Below, one piece after another: positions 34,164 through 40,896 of a stretch of DNA of 64,000 nucleotides. Within the stretch, counting starts at the first letter, position 1; each line of letters begins with the position of its first letter. A program made the translations under genes and the position numbers. The stretch is from Sphingobacterium zeae (lineage in GTDB: Bacteria > Bacteroidota > Bacteroidia > Sphingobacteriales > Sphingobacteriaceae), in contig NZ_JAUTBA010000001.1 in NCBI RefSeq assembly GCF_030818895.1, positions 1,674,001 to 1,738,000 on the forward strand, read 5' to 3'. A model generated the notes under the pieces. It ran no database searches, was not told the DNA's origin, and saw only the letters and a list, made by a program, of their open reading frames with translations.

Positions 34164-34991
34164 ATGCGTATAGATACCCATCAGCATTTCTGGAAATTCG
34201 ATCCAATTAGATATAGTTGGATTACAGAAGAAATGCAAGTTATAAAACGTGATTTTACCCCTTTAGATATTCAGTTCTTGCTGGAGCGGAATGGATTTGG
34301 AGGAAGTATTGCTGTTCAGGCGCAAGAATCTGACGAGGAAACCGCTTATTTGGTTCAATTGGCACACGAGTACTCTTTTATAAAAGGGGTTGTGGGCTGG
34401 ATAGATCTTCAGGCTCAAGATATCCGCCAACAATTGGACGCGTATCAGTCGACTGCAATCATCAAAGGATTTCGTCATGTTGTTGAAGGGGAAGCGGATC
34501 CCGATTTTCTCATTCGTCCGGCAGTTTTAAATGGGCTGAAAGCTTTGGCGGACTACGGTTACACATATGATCTGCTTATTCGCCCACGTCATTACGCGTC
34601 AACGCTGGCTTGTGTAAGACAAAATCCAGAACTTCAGTTTGTGTTGGATCATATTGCAAAGCCTCCCATCAAATCAAAGGAATTTGATGAGTGGGCAGTA
34701 TTTATTGATGCACTTGCCGCTTTTCCGAATGTGGTATGCAAAGTTTCGGGACTAGCTACAGAGGCCGATTGGGAGGGGTGGAAGCTGGATGATTTCAAAC
34801 AATATGTGGAACACATATTTTTATGTTTTGGGAAGAAACGTATCATGTACGGGTCAGATTGGCCGGTATGCCTCCTAGCGGCATCTTACGAAGAGAGTAT
34901 TGCCATCGTCGAAAATAAATTAGGGCAATTTACAACTGCAGAAAAGAATGCCTTTTGGGCAGAGAACGCTATACGGGTGTATAATCTTTAA
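34164..34991 (+). CDS. Amidohydrolase (candidate L-fucono-1,5-lactonase)
   Basis: The protein is 275 residues from the ATG at 34164, giving the family N-terminus MRIDTHQHFWKFDP with the HxH metal motif; the upstream TTG at 34140 is rejected. Further features are FVLDHIAKPPIK and the C-terminal MYGSDWPVCLL with its metal-binding Asp. These place it in the amidohydrolase-2 subgroup (COG3618) that includes L-fuconolactonase and L-rhamnono-lactonase. It would open the lactone made by the fucose dehydrogenase. A terminator hairpin lies 6 bases past its stop, so it closes the first fucose transcript. Confidence 0.9.
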   Translation: MRIDTHQHFWKFDPIRYSWITEEMQVIKRDFTPLDIQFLLERNGFGGSIAVQAQESDEETAYLVQLAHEYSFIKGVVGWIDLQAQDIRQQLDAYQSTAIIKGFRHVVEGEADPDFLIRPAVLNGLKALADYGYTYDLLIRPRHYASTLACVRQNPELQFVLDHIAKPPIKSKEFDEWAVFIDALAAFPNVVCKVSGLATEADWEGWKLDDFKQYVEHIFLCFGKKRIMYGSDWPVCLLAASYEESIAIVENKLGQFTTAEKNAFWAENAIRVYNL

Positions 34992-34996
34992 AAAAG

Positions 34997-35045
34997 AAAA
35001 GCTTCAGCATGTTATGAAAACAAAAAATAGCATGTTGAAGCTTTT
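34997..35045 (+). terminator. Hairpin terminator inside the fucose cluster
   Basis: AAAAGCTTCAGCATGTTAT pairs along its whole length with ATAGCATGTTGAAGCTTTT, using two G-T pairs, around a loop of 11 bases. It is followed by only a short T tract (CTTTTGTTGG), so termination may be partial. It separates the first six fucose genes from the fucose dehydrogenase-like gene. Confidence 0.7.
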
Positions 35046-35114
35046 GTTGGTCATGAAGCTAGATAATAGGCATAATGACTTTAATATAAATTAATCAATA
35101 ACCAGTGAAACATG

Positions 35115-35142
35115 TTCATTGTTGTTAACCACAATCAATGAA
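35115..35142. repeat. Inverted repeat upstream of the fucose dehydrogenase-like gene
   Basis: TTCATTGTTGT and ACAATCAATGAA are inverted copies (one extra base in the right arm) around TAACC, 23 bases before the ATG at 35166. No T-run follows, so it is more likely an operator or a leader structure than a terminator. Confidence 0.45.
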
Positions 35143-35165
35143 ACAAACCATTCAATAAAAGTATT

Positions 35166-35957
35166 ATGGATCTTCATTTAAAAGATAAAGTTATTATTGT
35201 TACCGGTGGAGCAAAAGGCATCGGACGCGCAGTAGTCCATGCTTTGGCTAAAGAACAGGCTATTCCGGTCATTGTTGGCCGTAAACAGGCCGATAATGAA
35301 AAAGTAAAGGCAGAAATCCAACAGTTTGGTATTGAGGCACTCTGTATTGAAGCAGAGTTGTCTAGGCCCGAAGATTGTGAAAGAGCGGTCCAAAAGACAT
35401 TGGAAGTATACGGTCGCATTGATGGTTTGGTGAACAATGCCGGACAGAATGACGGTGTTGGACTAGCTTCTGGAAATTACGAGAAATTTGTTGCTTCTCT
35501 ACACAAAAACTTAATTCACTATTACCTAATGGCCCATCATGCTTTGGATGCATTGAAAGCATCGAAAGGCAGTATCGTGAATATTTCTTCCAAAACTGGC
35601 GAAACAGGGCAGGGGAATACCTCAGCTTATGCGGCATCTAATGGCGGACGTAATGCGCTTACACGGGAATGGGCCGTAGAATTGTTGCCTTATTCGATTC
35701 GTGTAAATGCTATTATCGTAGCAGAATGCGCAACACCCCAATACGATACCTGGATCCAAACTTTAGCAAATCCAGAAGAGACATTGAAAAAAATAACGGA
35801 TCGCATTCCGTTAGGGCATCGGATGACAACAGCTGCGGAAATTGCCGATACAACAGTCTTTCTGCTTTCCGATAAGTCAAGCCATACAACAGGACAGTTG
35901 ATTCATGTCGATGGTGGATATGTGCATCTAGACCGTTCGATTATCGCTGAATCGTAG
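35166..35957 (+). CDS. SDR oxidoreductase, L-fucose dehydrogenase-like, catalytic Lys replaced
   Basis: The protein is 263 residues. It has the SDR cofactor motif TGGAKGIG, NNAGQND, a catalytic Ser in NISSKTG and Tyr155 in SAYAASNGG. The position normally held by Lys in YxxxK is Asn159 (codon AAT at 35640). Other signatures, such as LHKNLIHYYLMAHHAL and RVNAIIVAEC, recall bacterial L-fucose dehydrogenases of the FucX kind. It would oxidise L-fucose to the lactone, the first step of the pathway. A terminator and a 120-base gap separate it from the other fucose genes, so it may be expressed on its own. An alternative is a lyxose, arabinose or galactose dehydrogenase. Confidence 0.85.
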   Translation: MDLHLKDKVIIVTGGAKGIGRAVVHALAKEQAIPVIVGRKQADNEKVKAEIQQFGIEALCIEAELSRPEDCERAVQKTLEVYGRIDGLVNNAGQNDGVGLASGNYEKFVASLHKNLIHYYLMAHHALDALKASKGSIVNISSKTGETGQGNTSAYAASNGGRNALTREWAVELLPYSIRVNAIIVAECATPQYDTWIQTLANPEETLKKITDRIPLGHRMTTAAEIADTTVFLLSDKSSHTTGQLIHVDGGYVHLDRSIIAES

Positions 35958-36047
35958 TAAACAGCGATTGGATGTTGGAAATTGGACTTTAGCATAAGTG
36001 AGACTTTCGTTCAATTTCCAAAATTTATGCAGTAGTGTATTATTAAA

Positions 36048-36085
36048 ACAAAAAAAGCCTGTTCATTTGAACAGGCTTTTTTTGT
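36048..36085. terminator. Bidirectional terminator touching tRNA-Phe
   Basis: Two 18-base arms (core GCCTGTTCA / TGAACAGGC with seven As or Ts outside) form a perfect stem around TT. It can end the fucose dehydrogenase transcript and, read on the minus strand, the tRNA-Phe transcript, whose last base is 36085, the outer base of the hairpin. Confidence 0.88.
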
Positions 36086-36157
36086 GGTGCCACCTGGGTT
36101 CGAACCAGGGACACAAGGATTTTCAGTCCTTTGCTCTACCAGCTGAGCTATGGCACC
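36085..36157 (-). tRNA. tRNA-Phe (GAA)
   Basis: A 73-base cloverleaf on the minus strand: acceptor GGTGCCA/TGGCACC, D-arm GCTC-AGCTGGTA-GAGC, anticodon loop CTGAAAA giving GAA, T-arm CCTGG-TTCGAAC-CCAGG, discriminator A. CCA is not encoded. It is an exact copy of the tRNA at 36200-36272. Confidence 0.95.
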
Positions 36158-36199
36158 AGTTGACCTTTTATTTAAATCTGTGATCATCAGATTGAAGCG

Positions 36200-36272
36200 T
36201 GGTGCCACCTGGGTTCGAACCAGGGACACAAGGATTTTCAGTCCTTTGCTCTACCAGCTGAGCTATGGCACC
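36200..36272 (-). tRNA. tRNA-Phe (GAA), second copy
   Basis: Identical in sequence to the tRNA at 36085-36157 and 42 bases upstream of it in the direction of transcription, so the two form a tandem duplicated tRNA operon. Open frames reported across both copies on the minus strand are spurious. Confidence 0.95.
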
Positions 36273-36434
36273 GCTTTTTGCTATGGGTTTGTTCCCCTAT
36301 TGCGATGCAAATATAGTCTGATAATTTGAATTCTAAAACTTTTATGCAGATTATTTTCGTACTTTTTTCGAACATGTTGATTTTGATTGAGATAAAATTA
36401 CAAGAAACTAACATACAGAAAAAGGAATAAGCTG

Positions 36435-36442
36435 TATCTTTG
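36435..36442 (+). promoter_or_regulatory. -7 promoter element of mnmA
   Basis: TATCTTTG followed by C, 17 bases before the mnmA ATG, is a perfect TAnnTTTG element. No good TTG lies at the expected -33 distance. The implied leader is about ten bases. Confidence 0.6.
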
Positions 36443-36459
36443 CACTTCAATAAATAGAG

Positions 36460-37551
36460 ATGAGTAAAAGAGGAAGAGTTTTAGTTGCAATGAGTGGGGG
36501 GGTAGATAGCTCCGTTGCTTCTGTTATGCTCCACGAACAAGGATATGAGGTTATCGGTATCACGATGAAGACGTGGGATTATGCATCCGCAGGTGGTTCG
36601 TCTAAAGAGACCGGATGTTGTAGCCTTGATAGTATCAATGACGCTCGTACATTAGCCGTAAACTATGGTTTCCCGCATTATATATTGGATATACGCGATG
36701 AGTTTGGGGACTTTGTAATTGATAATTTTGTTGAAGAATATATTGCTGGTCGCACGCCGAACCCATGTGTATTGTGTAATACCCATATCAAGTGGGAGGC
36801 TTTAATGAAACGTGCCGACAAATTGGACTGTGAATTTATCGCTACAGGACACTACGCAAATATTCGCATGCACGACAATGGCCGCTATGTGATCTCCAAA
36901 GGTAAGGATGAGAATAAAGATCAATCCTACGTTTTATGGGGCGTTTCACAAGAAAACCTTGCGCGGACGCAGTTCCCTTTAGGATCTTTCACGAAAAAAG
37001 AGATTCGCCAAATGGCCTTAGATATGGGACAAAAGGAACTGGCCAATAAGTCAGAGAGTTATGAAATCTGTTTCGTTCCCGACAACGATTACCGTGCGTT
37101 TCTGAGACACAAAGTACCTACCTTGGATCAACAGATCGGTCCTGGTAATTTTATTCTTTCTGATGGTACTGTAGTCGGCAAACATATTGGTTACCCTTAT
37201 TTCACCATCGGTCAACGTAAAGGCTTAGGTATTGCTTTGGGTAAACCCATGTTTGTGATTGAGATCCTTCCGGAAAGTAATACGGTGGTCTTGGGTGAAG
37301 AACATGAACTTGAAAAGTCACACGCTTACGTTCGTAATGTAAACTTTGTCAAATATGCAGGACTGGATCAACCGATGGAAGCTATCTCAAAAGTGCGTTA
37401 TAAAGATTCAGGTGCTTTGTCGACCATTTCGCAAGAAGATGATAAAGTCCGTATCGACTTTGTGCATAATGTAAAAGGTATTGCTCCAGGGCAATCTGCC
37501 GTTTTCTATGAAGGGAATGATCTACTCGGTGGTGGTTTCTTAATGAAATAA
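36460..37551 (+). CDS. mnmA: tRNA-specific 2-thiouridylase MnmA
   Basis: The protein is 363 residues, the normal length. The ATP-pyrophosphatase P-loop SGGVDSSV is at residues 12-19. The two catalytic cysteines are Cys103 (NPCVLCN) and Cys204 (SYEICFVPD). Later motifs GHYANI, FTIGQRKGLG and the C-terminal RYKDSG match the tRNA-binding and beta-barrel domains. It adds sulfur to U34 of Lys, Glu and Gln tRNAs in the cytoplasm. It is a single-gene transcript with its own promoter and a terminator after it. Confidence 0.97.
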   Translation: MSKRGRVLVAMSGGVDSSVASVMLHEQGYEVIGITMKTWDYASAGGSSKETGCCSLDSINDARTLAVNYGFPHYILDIRDEFGDFVIDNFVEEYIAGRTPNPCVLCNTHIKWEALMKRADKLDCEFIATGHYANIRMHDNGRYVISKGKDENKDQSYVLWGVSQENLARTQFPLGSFTKKEIRQMALDMGQKELANKSESYEICFVPDNDYRAFLRHKVPTLDQQIGPGNFILSDGTVVGKHIGYPYFTIGQRKGLGIALGKPMFVIEILPESNTVVLGEEHELEKSHAYVRNVNFVKYAGLDQPMEAISKVRYKDSGALSTISQEDDKVRIDFVHNVKGIAPGQSAVFYEGNDLLGGGFLMK

Positions 37552-37585
37552 CAGGCATCCGTACGAGATTCAGAAGAAGAGTTTT

Positions 37586-37620
37586 AATCCCTATGCTGTA
37601 GATACAGTATAGGGATTTTT
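37586..37620 (+). terminator. Terminator after mnmA
   Basis: AATCCCTATGCTGTA pairs with TACAGTATAGGGATT (one G-T pair) around GA and runs into Ts, 34 bases past the mnmA stop. Confidence 0.85.
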
Positions 37621-37776
37621 TATTCATTCTATATACTATCCATTTAAATTTACTATAGAGTAGACGAGTTTGATCGACCTATTTAATAGCAATTTTTAGC
37701 TTTACACCTTAAGGTTAAAAGTTAATATAATTATTACCTGTTTTGTTTTTACTAAAATAATTAGTAATTTTAACCT

Positions 37777-38841
37777 ATGAATTCGTCGGAATATTTCAAG
37801 GGTAGAGGGGCACAGATTAATCCCAATAACAAGTTTTTTGTGAACCAATATGTGCAGGAGCATGTCGAGGGGCTGGATGAGGAATTTTTGGGTACTGCAA
37901 AAACGCAGTTTATTTCGACACATCCGAAATCGATTATATCCAAATCCAATAGTCCTGACCTGCGTTTCGAAAGGTCTATTAATCCTTATCAGGGCTGTGA
38001 GCATGGCTGTATTTATTGCTACGCGCGCAATTCACACGAGTATTGGGGGTTCAGTGCAGGACTGGATTTTGAACGGAAGATCTTGGTAAAGCATAATGCG
38101 GCGCAGCTGCTCGAACAGGAATTCAGGAAAGCGAGCTATCAGCCTGATTTGATTATGCTTTCTGGGAATACAGATTGTTATCAACCTATCGAACGAAAAT
38201 TGGGCATCACTCGATCGATCTTAGAATTGATGGTTAAATACCAGCATCCTGTTTCTATCATCAGTAAAAATGTACTGATGCGACGGGATTTTGATCTCTT
38301 GCGCGAACTTGCGGCACTAAATCTGGTTTCCGTTGCCGTGACCATCAATTCGTTGCGGGAGGAGGTACGCCAGAAAATGGAACCACGTACGGCTACGGCA
38401 TCGGCCCGGTTGAAACTGATCGAGGGATTGACAGGGATAGGTGTACCCGTCATGCTAATGATGGCGCCCATCGTTCCGGGGATCAATAGTGATGAGATTT
38501 CAGATTTGATTCGTGCGGGAGCAGATGCGGGGGCAATAACAGCCTCTTATACCATCGTGAGGCTCAATGGACAGATCGGCGGTATCTTTAAGGACTGGCT
38601 CTATCAGAACTATCCTGACCGAGCTGAAAAGGTATTACATTGGATTGAAGCCTGTCATGGTGGAAAAATTAATGATACCGATTTTGGACGGAGGATAAAA
38701 GGGGATGGCCATATGGCCGAAAGCTTACAGCATTTATTCAAGCTTTCCGTCAAGAAATATATGAATAATGGGACGCTTCCATCCTTAAGAAGGGATCTTT
38801 TTCGCTTACCAGATGCAGGCGCGCAGCTGGGATTGTTTTAG
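37777..38841 (+). CDS. PA0069 family radical SAM protein
   Basis: The protein is 354 residues. The N-terminus FKGRGAQINPNNKF and SINPYQGCEHGCIYCYAR with the CxxxCxxC cluster (Cys74, Cys78, Cys81) are typical of the PA0069/spore-photolyase-like radical SAM family; the downstream DLIMLSGNTDCYQPIERK and LMMAPIVPGIN blocks fit as well. It binds a 4Fe-4S cluster and S-adenosylmethionine; the reaction is unknown to me, with nucleic-acid repair sometimes proposed. TTTG at 37742-37745 and TAATTTTA at 37765-37772, 19 apart, form a promoter so close to the ATG that the mRNA may be nearly leaderless. Confidence 0.9.
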   Translation: MNSSEYFKGRGAQINPNNKFFVNQYVQEHVEGLDEEFLGTAKTQFISTHPKSIISKSNSPDLRFERSINPYQGCEHGCIYCYARNSHEYWGFSAGLDFERKILVKHNAAQLLEQEFRKASYQPDLIMLSGNTDCYQPIERKLGITRSILELMVKYQHPVSIISKNVLMRRDFDLLRELAALNLVSVAVTINSLREEVRQKMEPRTATASARLKLIEGLTGIGVPVMLMMAPIVPGINSDEISDLIRAGADAGAITASYTIVRLNGQIGGIFKDWLYQNYPDRAEKVLHWIEACHGGKINDTDFGRRIKGDGHMAESLQHLFKLSVKKYMNNGTLPSLRRDLFRLPDAGAQLGLF

Positions 38842-38906
38842 ATGGTTGGAGCGGCAATTATGAATTTGCTATTCTCGAGAAGGAATATCTACATTAAATT
38901 TTAGCA

Positions 38907-38945
38907 AAAAAAAGCCTGATTCATGCAATGAATCAGGCTTTTTTT
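38907..38945. terminator. Bidirectional terminator between convergent genes
   Basis: Two 18-base arms with core GCCTGATTCAT / ATGAATCAGGC and outer A- and T-runs flank a GCA loop. It lies between the radical SAM gene (plus) and the permease gene (minus, stop at 38971). Confidence 0.9.
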
Positions 38946-38970
38946 ATTGATAAGATCGAAGTTCAGTGAA

Positions 38971-40389
38971 CTAAGATCTCTTTCTTTTGATTAATACATA
39001 ACTCACATAAAGTAATATAAGCCAAGCAGGAATCAGTTCTACCGGTAGTTTCATCCCCGTTAGCCACATAATGCCGAGCACTGCAATTAAAAAGATTAAA
39101 CAGATGTAATTACTCAATGGATATAGAAAAGATGGGAATTTGGTTCGTAAATGCGCGTCGAGTTTATTTTTTCTAAAGTACAAATGTGTAATGGAAATCA
39201 TGACCCAGTTGATAATCAGTGAAGACACCACCAGTGACATCAAAATCTCCAAGGCATTTTTTGGTGCGACATAGTTGACAAATACACAGACCGCTGCAAA
39301 CAATGCCGAAACCAAAATCGCATTGATAGGAGCATGGTTTTTGTTGAGTTTTGATAGAAAACGAGGAGCATTACCCTGTTCTGCCAATCCATACAACATT
39401 CTACTGTTGCTATACACACTACTGTTATAGACAGACAATGCTGCTGTAAGGACAATAAGATTTAACGCATTTGCGATAATTTTAGTGAAATAAAAAGTCT
39501 TTCCAAAGAGGGCAAATTCGAATCCATTGAGTTTGTCAAACACCAGTACAAAGGGACTTGTATCGGCGGTGATGTTTGTCCATGGCGTCAAAGAGAAAAG
39601 AATGATCAAAGCGCCGACATAAAAGATCAGAATCCGATAGATCACTTGGTTGGTTGCTTTCGGGATATTTTTTTCCGGATTTTCGGCTTCAGCGGCGGTG
39701 ATACCAACCAATTCCAGTCCGCCAAAAGAAAACATAATCAAGGCCATGGCAGAAAGGAGTCCTTCAAAATTGCCGTCCGTTGTTTCGCTAAACCAGCCTT
39801 TGGGGAAGAAACCGCCATGTGAAGTCAGGTTGCTGAAGCTTGCCTGCTCACCTCCCGTACCGCTTAGAAGCAGGTAAACACCAAAAACAATCATTGCAAT
39901 AATGGCGACTACTTTAATAATGGAAAACCAAAATTCCGTCTCCCCATATATTTTTACGGAAGCCAGATTCAGGGCGTTGATCGCAAAGAAGAAAAATAGG
40001 CTTGATGCCCATAACGGTATTTCGGGCCACCAAAACTGTACATAAACACCTATTGCGGTCAGTTCGGCCATGCTTACCAAAATATAAAGGACCCAATAGT
40101 TCCAGCCCGAAGCATAACCGGCAAAAGAGCCCCAGTATTTATTGGCGAAGTAGCTAAAGCTTCCTGAAACAGGTTCCTCGACCACCATCTCGCCCAATTG
40201 TCGCATTATAAAAAAAGCAATAATCCCAGCAAATGCATAACCAAGGATAACGGCGGGTCCGGCCAATGTAGCTGCTTTTCCAATGCCTAAAAATAAGCCA
40301 GTTCCGATTGCACCGCCGAGGGCAATCAATTGAATGTGTCTATTTTGAAGACCTCTCTTTAACTCTTCCTTATTGTTCTGTTTCTCCAT
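38971..40389 (-). CDS. Amino-acid permease (APC superfamily, AAT family)
   Basis: The protein is 472 residues from the ATG at 40389 (MEKQNNKEELKRGLQNRHIQ), the family's usual N-terminus; the open frame upstream to 40455 adds 22 unsupported residues. The first helix carries IALGGAIGTGLFLG, followed by a G-rich helix and VVEEPVSGSFSYFANKYWG. About twelve helices are visible. The pattern is that of proton-coupled amino-acid importers such as CycA, AnsP, GabP and ProY. The amino acid transported cannot be told. The gene stands alone between a bidirectional terminator and a 338-base intergenic region. Confidence 0.92.
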   Translation of the reverse strand: MEKQNNKEELKRGLQNRHIQLIALGGAIGTGLFLGIGKAATLAGPAVILGYAFAGIIAFFIMRQLGEMVVEEPVSGSFSYFANKYWGSFAGYASGWNYWVLYILVSMAELTAIGVYVQFWWPEIPLWASSLFFFFAINALNLASVKIYGETEFWFSIIKVVAIIAMIVFGVYLLLSGTGGEQASFSNLTSHGGFFPKGWFSETTDGNFEGLLSAMALIMFSFGGLELVGITAAEAENPEKNIPKATNQVIYRILIFYVGALIILFSLTPWTNITADTSPFVLVFDKLNGFEFALFGKTFYFTKIIANALNLIVLTAALSVYNSSVYSNSRMLYGLAEQGNAPRFLSKLNKNHAPINAILVSALFAAVCVFVNYVAPKNALEILMSLVVSSLIINWVMISITHLYFRKNKLDAHLRTKFPSFLYPLSNYICLIFLIAVLGIMWLTGMKLPVELIPAWLILLYVSYVLIKRKRS

Positions 40390-40727
40390 ATGAATGGTTA
40401 ATACGGTAACTAATCTGTTTTGATCTGGTTCTTGGTTCGGAAAGCCTCCAACCATAGCGGTAGCGTTCAGCCAGAATCAGGTTGTCCAAAATGAATACTG
40501 TCGAGCGAAATTGCGTTTGAATAACTTGGCTCCTCAGCCCATATTTTGTCCTAAGCGCATAAAGTTAATAAAACACTTAGGTATTTGTGCACATTATTGC
40601 TAAGAAACAGCAAGCGCCGTAATTTTCTTAAAAAAAACGGCGCTTTACTTTATAGTAGCTAGTGTGATTTTTGGCCACTCTAACTAATAACGAAATCTTA
40701 TTTGCAAATGCTACTTAAAAGGACAAA
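40390..40727. other. Intergenic region between permease and feo genes
   Basis: About 338 bases. The permease promoter should be here but I see no clear TAnnTTTG on the minus strand. AAGCGCCGT (40612-40620) and ACGGCGCTT (40637-40645) form a nine-pair stem with a long AT loop; it may mark the end of the feo transcript, although no T-run follows. Nothing else was recognised. Confidence 0.4.
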
Positions 40728-40889
40728 TTAATTTGCTTTTGAAGCTTTTTCAGCACTGCAGTCACATCCGCAACCTTTGGAACAGCTCGACTTGCCCTTT
40801 AATGATTTTCGGACATTTTTAACGACATACCATATAGCCGCCAAAACGAGAATTCCCACGATGATATATTGTACGGTTACATTATCCAT
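40728..40889 (-). CDS. FeoB-associated Cys-rich membrane protein
   Basis: A 53-residue protein: one membrane helix (residues 7-24, VQYIIVGILVLAAIWYVV), a basic stretch (KNVRKSLKGK) and a cysteine cluster SSCSKGCGCDCS. This is the pattern of the FeoB-associated Cys-rich family, thought to assist FeoB, perhaps as a substitute for FeoC or as an iron-delivery or redox partner. It starts 7 bases after the feoB stop and is surely in the same transcript. It is easy to miss because of its length. Confidence 0.9.
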   Translation of the reverse strand: MDNVTVQYIIVGILVLAAIWYVVKNVRKSLKGKSSCSKGCGCDCSAEKASKAN

Positions 40890-40896
40890 AGCTCTT

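Noticed and set aside
36011..36229. Minus-strand frame of 72 codons across the tRNA-Phe copies (contains GAIAQLVEQRTENP)
   Set aside because: It is a translation of the tRNA-Phe genes and flanks; this peptide is a well-known artefact of tRNA sequence.
40612..40645. Hairpin AAGCGCCGT / ACGGCGCTT as feo terminator
   Set aside because: The loop is 16 bases and no T-run follows on either strand, so it is only noted in the intergenic entry.
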